This document shows positions 8,843-17,742 of a stretch of DNA of 64,000 nucleotides, piece after piece. The stretch covers positions 62,001 to 126,000 of the forward strand of contig CAVURW010000259.1 of NCBI GenBank assembly GCA_963743595.1, written 5' to 3'. The translations under genes were made by a program, and so were the position numbers. This DNA is from CAVURW01 sp963743595 (lineage in GTDB: Bacteria; Verrucomicrobiota; Verrucomicrobiia; Methylacidiphilales; UBA1321). Numbering within the stretch: the first letter of the stretch is position 1; every line of letters starts with the position of its first letter. Below the pieces are notes generated by a model. The model had not been told where the DNA came from and ran no database searches. It was given only the letters and a program-made list of their open reading frames with translations.

Positions 8843-9199
8843 GTGGTCGGTAGATCAGGGAGCGAGACCTTGGACCGAGGATCGCTTGCACGTCTGGGGC
8901 ACATTGGGCTGCATCGGCCCCGGCAATGGGGCGCGTGCTGGCTGGCGACGGAACTGTGGCGCACACTAAAGCTGGTCAGCTTTTGGCAGGAAAAACTGGG
9001 GAGGGCACGCCCTGGGAAAGCGTGCTGATGACGTTTCCTGCCTCGTAGGCACGCCGAAAGCCTGCATGGGCCAACTGGAAATGGAGCTTCTGGAACAGCC
9101 CTGGGTCATGGGTCGCGAGGGAATCGACGTCAAACTTTTGCCCAAAAATGAGGAGTTGTTTCAACGAGTGAATCACAATCGCCAGCAAGAAACTAGCTA
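8843..9199 (+). pseudogene. Decayed IS4/IS1634-like transposase remnant
   Basis: Two scraps of a transposase can be read on the plus strand. The first (about 8860-9000) gives RPRQWGACWLATELWRTLKL, which matches my memory of the N-terminal region of IS4-superfamily/IS1634-like transposases. A frame change then gives GEGTPWESVLM before a stop. After an apparent large internal deletion the C-terminal part resumes (about 9047-9199) with LVGTPKACMGQLEMELLEQP and EGIDVKLLPKNEELFQR, ending at a TAG. The whole catalytic DDE core is absent, so the element is dead. Terminal inverted repeats were not identified. Confidence 0.6.
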
Positions 9200-9242
9200 G
9201 CGATTCTGTAAAGCGGTAATTACTGGATACTCCAAGCTTACT

Positions 9243-11792
9243 ATGAAAATAGATTCGATCTTTTCAACCGGCACCTCGTTTTGGATCGCCTTTGTTCTCG
9301 TCTTGAGTCTCCAAAGCTGCCGTGCCGATTCGTTAGTCAAAGTCGACGTGGAAACGGGTTCACCGATCCATATCCTGGCCGTGGGACACGAGGATAAGCT
9401 TGGATTTTCCTTTACGAATCCGAGCACCGATCCCGTTACGTTTTTATTTTCTGCGCAACTAACACCCTACGGCGGTGCATGTATCACTTGTAAGCCTGAG
9501 AAGCTCACTGTGCCGGGGAATGGTCAAGTGGTGTTACCCTATAAAGGCAAGATCGACCAGCTCGGATTGTGGTATGTGGACTACCGCATCCTCATGGGAA
9601 CAAACAACGAGCAAACCGGTAAGTTGACCTTTGCTCATATTACCCCGGCTGGGCCTCGAAACTGTCCAGCCAATGGCATGCTTTTTGGGATTAATGGAGT
9701 AGACCTGGGCAGCAACGATGCTCTCTCCCGTGATCTGGATGAAGATATCGTCTCTGCTGGTGGGATGGACATTGTTCGCTCCTCACTGCAGTTTGAAGCC
9801 GCCGCTCCCAGAAAAGGGGTGTGGAATGAAAAACTCCTGCAACGGTACAGCGACGCACTGGATCAGGCCAATGCGCGACACATCGCCGTGGAATTTCTGC
9901 TCTGCTATACGCCGAAGTGGGCTGATCCGCCGGAAGCAGCTAACTCCAGCGATCGCAAGGTCTGGATGTTTGCCCCGCCGGAATCGAACGCGTGGCGAGA
10001 TTACGTTCATCTAATGGCGAGCCGCTTTGGAGATCGAATCAAGTATTGGGAGGTGTGGAACGAGGCCGATATCATCCAATTTTGGACGGGTTCCTATGAG
10101 CAATATAGTAACATTTTAAAGATCGCCCACGATGAAATCAAAGCCGTAAATCCCAAGCTTCAAGTCATGCCTTCCGGCTTTGCCACGCTATTGCCTCATG
10201 GTGGTCGTAAAGACCTGAATTTTATGGCAAAGGTGGTGAAGAACGATTCCTCCAATTACGACGTCATTGCCTTTCACCAACATGGGGAATTTAGCGCGTT
10301 CGCCAAGGTTCTCGACGGCCCCTTGAAGCAGATTCGCGACACAGCTCCCGGCAAGCCCCTCTTCTTCACGGAAACTGCTTATCCGCGAGGACAGGGAGAC
10401 CAGATTCCCGCGAGACTTCTGTGGGAGAAGCTTATCTACGCGTGGTCCCGCGGAGCCATGGCATTCGAGTGGTTTACTTTGCGTGCGGGTGACCTGGACG
10501 TCACCAAGGGCGGATTTAACTGGGGCATCTACACCTCGGACTTTATGCCAACGCCAACCTTTGTCTCGTACAATACCTTAACCACCTATTTGCGCGATAA
10601 AACCTATTCTGGTCAGCTCAATCTGGGTCAGAACTATTACGGTTTTCTCTTTAAGGGGGCGAATACGAAGATCATTGCCTCATGGTCGGATCAAAGTGCC
10701 GCACAATCTCTAAGAACGATTGTCGACGCGGGCGGTGCGAGCAAAGCCTATCAGGTCGATTTGATGGGCACTGCAACGGATGTTCCCATCCAATATGGCA
10801 GCGTGCTTCTAAACACAGACGTCGATCCAAACTTCCTCGTCCTCGTCGGAGCAGAAGATCCGAAGATTTCTGGCTCACTAATTTCCATGCAAACTCCTTC
10901 CTTGGCGGTACCTGGCCAGAGCCTTCAATTGTCATTAACCCTTTCAAACCCATTTAAAGAAGCTAAGGAATTTCGTATTCAGCCACTCATTGGTGAACCA
11001 CAGGCAGACCAGTCCGTGACCGTACCCGGACAACAAAGTAAGACCATAACTTCGACCATTTTACTTCCTGCGGGAGATGGCGAATACAAGCAGACGATTG
11101 ATGGCTCCATCGCCTACTCGGTTCCCGACACGTCTTGGAAAGGCAATCTGCCGGTTCACATACGCCAGGCGGCTTTGGTTTCAGATGCCCCCGTTGAGGG
11201 CAGATCACCTGACTTTGATCTAAATACCTACGATCACGTGGTTAACTTTAATGAGAACGTTCCGGGTCGCGATAAATTTACGTGGAAAGGTCCAGACGAT
11301 CTGAGTGCACAAGTGTGGTTGCAAGGCACCAATACCCAATTTGTTCTCCATGCTGAGGTGCGTGACGATATCGCCGGACAATCGTTCACTGGGGCGGACT
11401 TAAATCAAGGAGATAGCATCGAACTTGGATTCAAAGTGCCGGGGCAAAATAACATTTGGCATCTGGGTGTTGCGCCTCAGCCGAACGGCCAAGCCGGGGT
11501 TTATTGTTGGGAATTTCCTACCTATCCTCAGGGACTCGTCGATCCCACGCCGCAGGTGCGGGCTACCGTTTCCAGGACGGGAAGCGTTTACACCTACGAT
11601 GTAACGCTTCCCTGGTCGGCACTGGACTTCAAACGTGGTGCGCCAGAACCGGGTCAGGTCGCGTTTAACTTCCTGGCTAACGACAATGATGGTGAAACCC
11701 GGCGGGACGGCTGGATGCAGTTGGCTCCAGGTCTTGGGCAGGATAAGGACCCGGACAAGTTCATCCCCCTGATCCTCACGAAAAAGCCGTGA
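9243..11792 (+). CDS. Secreted multidomain glycoside hydrolase (clan GH-A, GH39-like) with C-terminal CBM9-like domain
   Basis: An 849-residue protein. An N-terminal signal ends around residue 28 (LQSCRADS); a Cys there could also make it a lipoprotein. A beta-sandwich region (about 30-130) precedes the catalytic barrel (about 140-470). YWEVWNEADI gives the putative acid/base E274 and FFTETAYPRG the putative nucleophile E377. A beta-rich linker region follows, then a C-terminal domain (about 660-845; NQGDSIELGF, DVTLPWSALDF) with the look of the CBM9-like sugar-binding fold. It is probably an extracellular polysaccharide-degrading enzyme; the substrate is unknown. It is convergent with the dioxygenase gene. 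Confidence 0.78.
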   Translation: MKIDSIFSTGTSFWIAFVLVLSLQSCRADSLVKVDVETGSPIHILAVGHEDKLGFSFTNPSTDPVTFLFSAQLTPYGGACITCKPEKLTVPGNGQVVLPYKGKIDQLGLWYVDYRILMGTNNEQTGKLTFAHITPAGPRNCPANGMLFGINGVDLGSNDALSRDLDEDIVSAGGMDIVRSSLQFEAAAPRKGVWNEKLLQRYSDALDQANARHIAVEFLLCYTPKWADPPEAANSSDRKVWMFAPPESNAWRDYVHLMASRFGDRIKYWEVWNEADIIQFWTGSYEQYSNILKIAHDEIKAVNPKLQVMPSGFATLLPHGGRKDLNFMAKVVKNDSSNYDVIAFHQHGEFSAFAKVLDGPLKQIRDTAPGKPLFFTETAYPRGQGDQIPARLLWEKLIYAWSRGAMAFEWFTLRAGDLDVTKGGFNWGIYTSDFMPTPTFVSYNTLTTYLRDKTYSGQLNLGQNYYGFLFKGANTKIIASWSDQSAAQSLRTIVDAGGASKAYQVDLMGTATDVPIQYGSVLLNTDVDPNFLVLVGAEDPKISGSLISMQTPSLAVPGQSLQLSLTLSNPFKEAKEFRIQPLIGEPQADQSVTVPGQQSKTITSTILLPAGDGEYKQTIDGSIAYSVPDTSWKGNLPVHIRQAALVSDAPVEGRSPDFDLNTYDHVVNFNENVPGRDKFTWKGPDDLSAQVWLQGTNTQFVLHAEVRDDIAGQSFTGADLNQGDSIELGFKVPGQNNIWHLGVAPQPNGQAGVYCWEFPTYPQGLVDPTPQVRATVSRTGSVYTYDVTLPWSALDFKRGAPEPGQVAFNFLANDNDGETRRDGWMQLAPGLGQDKDPDKFIPLILTKKP

Positions 11793-11834
11793 TACTAAGC
11801 GCGGGTTTCCCAATCATGTAGTCACTTCACTGCC

Positions 11835-12743
11835 CTAATCTTCATAGGGCAATTCCTTCTTCGTCACCCAATCAAAGCAACCACCTTTTCCTAAAGCGCG
11901 CACTTGAGGCTTTGCAATGTCTGCGAGGCCTTTATGTGAGTAGGGATCGTGACCTGCTACCACCACAATATCTCGATAGTCGAGTTTCGCCATTCCCTCA
12001 AAGGGCTCGTTTTCTACAGGCAGTCTCCACGGCAAAAACGATTCTGCGCTCATGTAGTGGTTGACGAGAGCCCGGCGAAATCCCGATTGAGCGCGGTTCG
12101 GTAGGGATCGATGGAGGAGATAGCCGTTAAAAAACACGATTGAACCCGCTTTAACTTCAACGGGAATTTCGTCCGCGTCACTATAGGGGAAATTGACCGA
12201 TTCCAGGGAGCAATCGAACCGTTGATCGCCATGCCATTCTTGATCCCAAAGGATGCCCGGCTTGTGGGAACCGGGAATAACCCACAAGCAACCATTCTCT
12301 ATGGTGGCATCATCCAGCGCAATCCAAGCACCAAGGAGCGAGCGATCTCTTGTGGGGATGTAATCTTCATCTTGATGCCAAGCTTGACCAGGTTTACCTG
12401 CGGCCTTGATGAACAACATGGACTGCATACACTTCACATTTGGCCCGATTACCTTGGTGACGACATCAACAATCGAGTGATGGGAGAGCGACGAAAAGAT
12501 CAGCGGCGAGAGCTTGTGTGGGTGATGAATGCACAGCACTCGTTTCAAAGCGTCTTCATCTGGCAGCGAGGGATCCGCCTTTTCGATACCCGCGATTTTG
12601 CCTTCACTGTTGCGGGAAATTCGTAAGGTCTCGACCTTTAAGGCACCGATTTCTTCGGTGTTCAAGGCGCTTTCGATCACCAGGTAACCGTTGTGCTGGT
12701 AAAATCGGGCATCTTCAGGAGTAATAGGGCACGTTGATTTCAT
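11835..12743 (-). CDS. Phytanoyl-CoA dioxygenase family Fe(II)/2-oxoglutarate oxygenase
   Basis: A 302-residue protein with the double-stranded beta-helix signature: the iron ligands H123 and D125 in WHQDEDYIPTRD, the distal H211 in GYLLHRSLPN, and R224 in GFRRALVNHY in the position that binds 2-oxoglutarate. Such enzymes hydroxylate small molecules; the substrate is not predictable. In Verrucomicrobia and Planctomycetes many members sit beside AraC-type regulators and sugar genes, as here, where an AraC gene is divergent. All metal ligands are present, so it should be active. Confidence 0.9.
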   Translation of the reverse strand: MKSTCPITPEDARFYQHNGYLVIESALNTEEIGALKVETLRISRNSEGKIAGIEKADPSLPDEDALKRVLCIHHPHKLSPLIFSSLSHHSIVDVVTKVIGPNVKCMQSMLFIKAAGKPGQAWHQDEDYIPTRDRSLLGAWIALDDATIENGCLWVIPGSHKPGILWDQEWHGDQRFDCSLESVNFPYSDADEIPVEVKAGSIVFFNGYLLHRSLPNRAQSGFRRALVNHYMSAESFLPWRLPVENEPFEGMAKLDYRDIVVVAGHDPYSHKGLADIAKPQVRALGKGGCFDWVTKKELPYED

Positions 12744-12937
12744 AATGTTTATCTAGTATCACAGAGTCGTGAGAATACTCCATGGATGAGATTTCTAAAA
12801 GCATGTCTCAAATACCTTTATTCGCGTCAGCTAGCTACAAGCCAGACCTTTTGAGACGTCAGTTACGCTTATCCGAACAACGCATATCTAATTTCATGGT
12901 GGCAATTAAATCGCACGTGGCTAGAATCTCTAGAAAC

Positions 12938-13768
12938 ATGCCCATAAAACCTTTTCTGCAGCCGCCGCGGTTCTCGGTTGCAAACGGAGTGGCCTTTGGC
13001 GAAGTGATCTATAATCCAGGAGGCATCTACGGTCCACGGCGTCAGACTAAATGGCAACTGGTTGCGGTCGTCTCGGGAAATGCGGATGTGGAGATCGACA
13101 AAGTTCGTCATTCGATCCCAGCGGGGCAGGTACGCCTCCTGGTTCCTGGGAAGTGGGAGTTTTTTGAGTTTTCAAAGGAGCATCCCACGCATCATCTATG
13201 GGTCGATTTTCCGCCCGATAAGGTGCCTATAAAATTAAGAAAGAGACTCAAACAACCGCCTCACGTGCTACCACTTTCTTCCGCACTTGAATCGCTCATT
13301 CGAATTGGCTTGGGCGTGCAAAGCTCGGACGAGGGTGGCAGTGAAGCCCTACAAGCACTCGGGCAAGCCGCTCTGGCGCTCTTCTGTGCCGGAACATTAT
13401 CACCTGCTGTTCCGATCCATCCGGCAGTGATCAAGAGCTGCCAGATGATGGAAGAGGAGCTGGAGCATCCATTAACCCTGACCATGATTGCCAGTCGATC
13501 CGGCATCAGCCCCAATCAGCTCGTGCTGCTCTTTAAGCGCCATCTTAACTCAACACCCATGGAGCATCTTTGGAACTTGAGAACCCAACGAGCCGCGTTG
13601 CTTTTGAGCTCGACCGGACTATCCGTGGGAGAGATCGCCTTTGAGACGGGGTTTCAAACTCCCTTCCATTTATCGCGCCGTTTTCGAAACGGCTTTGGCG
13701 TCAGTCCTAGAGACTATCGATCACGCGCCTGGGGCCTGAATATCGGTAACCAGCTTTTACAATCATAA
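12938..13768 (+). CDS. AraC family transcriptional regulator
   Basis: The C-terminal 95 residues hold two helix-turn-helix units: LTLTMIASRSGISPNQLVLLF, then SVGEIAFETGFQTPFHLSRR, ending in FGVSPRDYR, the AraC signature. The N-terminal part is a cupin-like sensor (GGIYGPRRQTKWQLVAVVSG). The ATG at 12938 is chosen because it leaves about 195 bp for the divergent promoters; the frame stays open to an ATG at 12782, which would leave only 38 bp. No start has a good ribosome site. It likely controls the divergent dioxygenase gene. Its end overlaps the LacI gene end by 6 bp. Confidence 0.88.
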   Translation: MPIKPFLQPPRFSVANGVAFGEVIYNPGGIYGPRRQTKWQLVAVVSGNADVEIDKVRHSIPAGQVRLLVPGKWEFFEFSKEHPTHHLWVDFPPDKVPIKLRKRLKQPPHVLPLSSALESLIRIGLGVQSSDEGGSEALQALGQAALALFCAGTLSPAVPIHPAVIKSCQMMEEELEHPLTLTMIASRSGISPNQLVLLFKRHLNSTPMEHLWNLRTQRAALLLSSTGLSVGEIAFETGFQTPFHLSRRFRNGFGVSPRDYRSRAWGLNIGNQLLQS

Positions 13769-14797
13769 TGCTGGGTTGTTTTTTAAAGGGATCTGGAGTG
13801 TTTCGCCGAATTCCCACGAGCTCTCATTCAGAGTAGCCTTTTGATATGACGTGGCCCCAGTGTGATTATAGTTAATTTGCGCCACGATATCCTCCACCGC
13901 CATTTCTCCCCGTTTGAACCGATCTTGCCGCATTCCTGCCCAACCTTTTCCCACCGCATCAATAGCCAAACTCACGAGACTGACATCTTGCGGCACCCGG
14001 TAACCAGCACCAGTCAGCCAGACTAAAGGCTCCCTTTGAATGCAAACGATGACCTCGGGCTTTTGTTCCTGATGCCACGCTAAAAAAGCCGCCTTGGACG
14101 TACTTCCTTCCTCGATGAGTAGTACGGGTATGGAAACCAACCCCGAAAAGGATTGAGAAGCGGCCAAATAGCCGCCCATAAATCGATATTCTGACTCTTG
14201 ATTGATTCCCTGATGCATCGCCAACCCGATACGCCGGAATCCCAGAGTATGCAATTTCTCCATCGCCGTAATCATTGTGATAAAATTATCATCAGCGACG
14301 AAATGCAACGGCGGATTTTCCGGGCGCATCCCCACGACGCAACAGGAAAAATTCTTCCAAATCGGCTCATATTCTTTGGGAAGCACATTCTTGCCTGTTC
14401 GCGAACTGATGATGATCCCACGAATGCCACGACTGATCAGAATCTGTTCCAAGCGATGGGGCGGCACCTCATACGCATCAAAATCTTCCACTTCATATCC
14501 AAGCGCCTTCGCGCGCTCTTGAGCACCGGCAAGGATGATGTCGCTGCCGACGGTTCGTTTACCAAAGTTTATGACCGCGATTGTACTTTGAAAATGGCGC
14601 TTCTGACCCGCCCGCAAGAGCGACATCAGATGGGCAACTGTGGGATTTTGTCGGTATCCCATCTGTGCTGCCAACCGCTGGATTTTCTTACGAGTAGCCG
14701 CCTTTAATCTGGGATCATTTTTTAGAGCCAGTGAGACTGTCGATCGATCGACTCCGGCGCGTTCAGCTATCTGCCGCATTGAAGGAGGGGGCTCCAT
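13763..14797 (-). CDS. LacI family transcriptional regulator
   Basis: A 344-residue repressor of normal length. Residues 5-50 form the DNA-binding head (MRQIAERAGVDRSTVSLALK, then YRQNPTVAHLMS). A periplasmic-binding-protein-like sensor follows (about 65-335) with DIILAGAQERAKALGYEVE and GIRGIIISS. The effector is probably a sugar, judging from the family and the glycosidase nearby. The last 6 bp overlap the convergent AraC gene end. Its upstream region carries a perfect 14-bp palindrome that could be an operator. Confidence 0.92.
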   Translation of the reverse strand: MEPPPSMRQIAERAGVDRSTVSLALKNDPRLKAATRKKIQRLAAQMGYRQNPTVAHLMSLLRAGQKRHFQSTIAVINFGKRTVGSDIILAGAQERAKALGYEVEDFDAYEVPPHRLEQILISRGIRGIIISSRTGKNVLPKEYEPIWKNFSCCVVGMRPENPPLHFVADDNFITMITAMEKLHTLGFRRIGLAMHQGINQESEYRFMGGYLAASQSFSGLVSIPVLLIEEGSTSKAAFLAWHQEQKPEVIVCIQREPLVWLTGAGYRVPQDVSLVSLAIDAVGKGWAGMRQDRFKRGEMAVEDIVAQINYNHTGATSYQKATLNESSWEFGETLQIPLKNNPAL

Positions 14798-14904
14798 TCA
14801 ACTATTGAATGATAAAACGCTACCTTTCGCAAGAACGTTCATTAAGCTCATTATTTCGCTCCTAAACATTTTGTTGGAATCTCAGTGCGAGATTTCCGGT
14901 TTTC

Positions 14905-14918
14905 ATGTAAGTTTACAT
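14905..14918. promoter_or_regulatory. Perfect palindrome, candidate operator
   Basis: ATGTAAGTTTACAT is a perfect inverted repeat (6-bp arms, 2-bp spacer), placed between the LacI start at 14797 and the pseudopilin gene. LacI-type operators are palindromes of this size but usually have a central CG, which this lacks. Binding by the adjacent LacI or AraC regulator is only a possibility. Confidence 0.3.
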
Positions 14919-15139
14919 TGTTGCAAGGTTTCAGTCTGAAAAGGGGATTCAACGCGTGAACCCTGACCGACTTTACCCAATCTCACGAGTGGTGAAATAT
15001 CAGTCTCACTATGAAAGCAATATTTCCACAGGTACAGGGACTCGGTACTTACCTATCGACGTTCTCGATTGCTGAAACTTCTTCTCAACACTTTCGTTCT
15101 CACTCCGATACTTCTATTAGGCGTTTTCTGGGTTCTTCC

Positions 15140-15811
15140 ATGCTCACCTCTTGTTACATGATGCTCGGAGTTGTTGGAGCGGGTGGATCCTTTAAGGCGG
15201 GCAAGAGGCAACACGGATTTACACTCATAGAGCTCCTAGCGGTGATGAGCATCATGTCCGTTATGGCTTTCACCGGCGTGATGGTTGTCGGCACCATTGC
15301 CAATAGCGAGAGTATCGGGGAAACGGCCTACAATTTCAAAGCTCTCCTGGAGCAGGCACGTACGGTAGCCATGGCTCAAAATACATATGTATGGATAGGA
15401 TTTCAGCAGACAACCGATTCACTGGGAAATAAGGGAGTGGAAGTCGTCGCCGTGAAGGGTCTAACTGGCCAGTCAACAGATCTCGCTGGAGGACTTGTCA
15501 CACCCATCATTAGTCCGAGTTATTTCCCAAACATCCTACTGACCCCGAATACCTCAATTTCTGGAATGGCAACTTCCTCCATTGATGTCTCGAATTCAAC
15601 AATTGGCTCCTATGTTGCGACCGTTAACGGGAGTTCTCAATCGTTTACTCAGCTCATTCAGTTTAGCCCACAATCCGAAACCCTAGTTCAGACAAATACC
15701 CTGACTCCTTGGATAACCATCGGCTTGGCTCCTGCGCATGGTCAGCCTGCGAATGTGGCCGCCGTACAGGTGGCCGGTACGACGGGGGATGTGAGCGTGT
15801 TCCAGCCGTAG
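15140..15811 (+). CDS. Type II/IV pseudopilin-like protein (possibly Verru_Chthon cassette protein D type)
   Basis: The core is a class III prepilin signal, RQHGFTLIELLAVMSIMSVM, with cleavage expected after the Gly and the conserved Glu at +5. A long hydrophobic helix follows, then GETAYNFKALLEQARTVAMAQN and a Ser/Thr-rich globular part. The pattern recalls the D protein of the four-gene prepilin cassette described in Chthoniobacter relatives, but no A-C partner is adjacent. The ATG at 15140 gives a leader of about 27 residues; the frame is open to 15011, and 15161 is also possible. The product would be processed at the inner membrane by a prepilin peptidase such as that at 59.8 kb. Confidence 0.75.
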   Translation: MLTSCYMMLGVVGAGGSFKAGKRQHGFTLIELLAVMSIMSVMAFTGVMVVGTIANSESIGETAYNFKALLEQARTVAMAQNTYVWIGFQQTTDSLGNKGVEVVAVKGLTGQSTDLAGGLVTPIISPSYFPNILLTPNTSISGMATSSIDVSNSTIGSYVATVNGSSQSFTQLIQFSPQSETLVQTNTLTPWITIGLAPAHGQPANVAAVQVAGTTGDVSVFQP

Positions 15812-16189
15812 TGGTCGATTTTTGGCCGATTCGAAAGTGATGTTGGTTGTTATTGCATGAATCGAATCGAGCCTTCAGTGGAACTGGCTGTTCTACATGG
15901 AATCATGGTGTGGTTCGTGGATGGTAGATGGACACGTTGATCGTACAGACGGTAGAGCCTACTTGAATTGCACTACACTAAATCCGCAACCGTTGTGTCC
16001 ATCGCAGAACGTGACAGTATTTCGACCCCCTTTTGACTGCTGCATCATTGAACAGTTGCCCGTTCCGGTAATGGCAAGTGAGCTAGGCGGTTTTGTAGGC
16101 GCGGCGGCACTCGCGAACGCCAAGGCAACACGGCGGCTTAATGGAAGGTCCCATGCCGTTGGCCCCGAATTGGGGCCGTAATAATTGAG
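15812..16189. other. Non-coding stretch with a strong hairpin
   Basis: No convincing gene is present; the longest frames (about 90 codons on each strand) have atypical composition. A hairpin GGCCCC-gaatt-GGGGCC lies at 16161-16177. The segment leads into the repeat blocks that mark the left edge of the accessory island. Confidence 0.5.
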
Positions 16190-16251
16190 CCTAGGTGAAG
16201 GAGCGTAGCGACGCACGCCTGGGTTCAATAGAGTAGCGAGAGCGACCTGTA
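16190..16251. repeat. CCTGGGT-type palindromic dispersed repeat, left copy
   Basis: CCTAGG at 16190-16195 can pair with CCTGGG at 16218-16223 (one G-T wobble) around GGAGCGTAGCGAC, and the block ends with GCGACCTGTAAGG. Very similar text (GAGCGTAGCGAG, CGACCCTGTAAG, CCCTGGGT/ACCCAGGG) recurs at 34.9-35.25 kb. This is the style of short palindromic repeats common between genes in Planctomycetes/Verrucomicrobia. No coding function is apparent. Confidence 0.55.
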
Positions 16252-16388
16252 AGGAGGCAGTAATCCGACCGTTATTTACCTAACTCTCTATAGACTAACG
16301 CTTTATGGCTGGTAAGTCGAGTGCTAAATTGTAGATTTCAGTACATTTTGGCAACTGGCTGCTATGCGTCCGTGGAGGACTGTTATGC
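16252..16388 (+). repeat. 137-bp long repeat, copy A (inverted relative to copy B)
   Basis: This block begins AGGAGGCAGTAATCCGACCG and ends CTGTTATGC. Reading 33653-33789 on the minus strand gives the same length and about 80% identity by eye, including GTTATTTACCTAACTCT, TAACGCTTTATG, GCTAAA..GTAGATTT..GTACATTT and GGCAACTG.CTGCTATGC. The two copies are in opposite orientation 17.3 kb apart and lie at the edges of the accessory island. It has no open frame. It could be the end of a mobile element, a dispersed repeat family, or a conserved RNA/protein-binding element. Confidence 0.75.
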
Positions 16389-16430
16389 ACGGCGCGGCAA
16401 GCTTTCGTCTTAATAGTTTGGAAGACTTAA

Positions 16431-16952
16431 TTAGTGTCTGCTAACTTTTATTCCCCTGATAGTACTTTCAATTTTCTCGGGGGTGAACTGATCAGACGGA
16501 ATCGTTACAAGCCCCCTCAGGAGCTTGATCGTATCTTCTATCCCTCCAATCGGAGGAAGGCCCGTGGCCGCTGAAATAAGCCAAGGAGCACTCTTTTTCG
16601 CCAATTTTATATAATCGAATCGTTTAAGTAAATTGGTAGCTTTTGTAACAACCGTTTCATTGTCTTTTTTTGCCTTTCTTAACTCAGTAATGATGGTTTC
16701 TATAAATGCCGCTTTAGCGTCCTCAAAGCCCTGAAGTTGCCATCCATTGAAGCGAAGGCAAAGGAAATCGGAGTGCTGTTGAAGTTGTCTTTCTGCCATT
16801 ACCAGAACGCTAGACTTTCCTGCTCCCCAGTCTCCATGGATGCCCACACTAATCGGATATTTCCTACTGCCGGCAACAAGTTTTACAACCGTCTTTGCGA
16901 TAGCATCGTAATAGAGAAGATCAACCGGAGTCTCGTGGTCACTTAGATACAT
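16431..16952 (-). pseudogene. Truncated KAP family P-loop NTPase
   Basis: Residues 30-60 contain a clear Walker A, GIHGDWGAGKSSVL (G40 to S48), followed by CLRFNGWQLQGFEDAKAAF, the diagnostic FNxW region of KAP NTPases. The frame ends at residue 173, while KAP proteins usually exceed 450 residues and carry Walker B much later, so the protein is only an N-terminal stub. The stop lies about 43 bp from repeat copy A, which suggests the rest was removed by the event that placed the repeat. KAP NTPases are membrane-associated and often occur in phage-defence or mobile regions. The product is unlikely to be functional. Confidence 0.75.
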
Positions 16953-17742
16953 AAGACAGAGTATTTTACCTCGTGAAATAGATCAAGGAATTTGCCCTAA
17001 AACAGGACTATATTCTTGCATATTTTCGAAACTTATGCTTACAAGTTTACTGAGCGGTGCCCGTCGGTCGCCATTTGCGGGGAATTGACTTTGGGCAGTT
17101 CAGGCTAAAACTTGGGAGGATTACATTTACCAATTCAGGTCAGTGTGCATTTACACAGTTGTTCGGAGAAAGGTACTTAGGTCTCAAATTAGATCGATTT
17201 TAATGTATTCAAGGAGGATTGCGCCTTGATGACTTTTGGTTCCAAGCCTTGGGAGATATTATTAGCGGAAGCAAGCTTTCTAAGAATTGGCAGGGCTTTA
17301 GCAAGAGATTTTCTCTTGATTAATCTAAGCGCGTATCCGCGTACTGTCCCCAATATTGTCCCAGCATTATCCCAGGCAGAGCTTAAGCCGAAGGCTTAAG
17401 CAAGTGTCTGATTGTCGGCAGGCTCGAGACTGAAAACCAAACCCACAGTTTGTGTTTGAGGGCTTCCGAGCAGGTCGACAATTCGTGCTGGGTACGGGAG
17501 GTATCGCTCAACAGAAAGGGCTTGGACTTACAAAGAGGTTTTGCGTGACAAGGCATTGCGAAACGGGAAAGGGTCGATTGTAATGAGACGTGTGGTGCAA
17601 CGGGGTCTGATCCGTTGATTGGTTCCGATATCGAAGTAGGTTATTGTGGTGTCGGCGTTCTGAAGTTGATCAGATCAGGCATCAGAGTGATGAAGGTTTG
17701 TCATGATTGTCGTTAGGATTTTTGGGAAATTAACCTGGCCAG
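16953..17742. other. Gene-poor stretch inside the accessory island
   Basis: About 790 bp with stops in all frames and no credible gene. Short internal repetition is visible near 17345-17375 (TGTCCCCAATATTGTCCCAGCATTATCCCAG). Base composition shifts from AT-rich (16960-17300) to mixed (17400-17740), consistent with patched or eroded DNA. Confidence 0.5.

Noticed and set aside
15959..16228. 89-codon frame on the minus strand near the island edge
   Set aside because: It overlaps the hairpin repeats and looks like a spurious product of a repeat family.
16252..16388. Idea that the long repeat is an integron attC site
   Set aside because: An ACCTAAC-like core half is present, but no matching GTTRRRY half at the right distance, no integrase gene and no cassette pattern.
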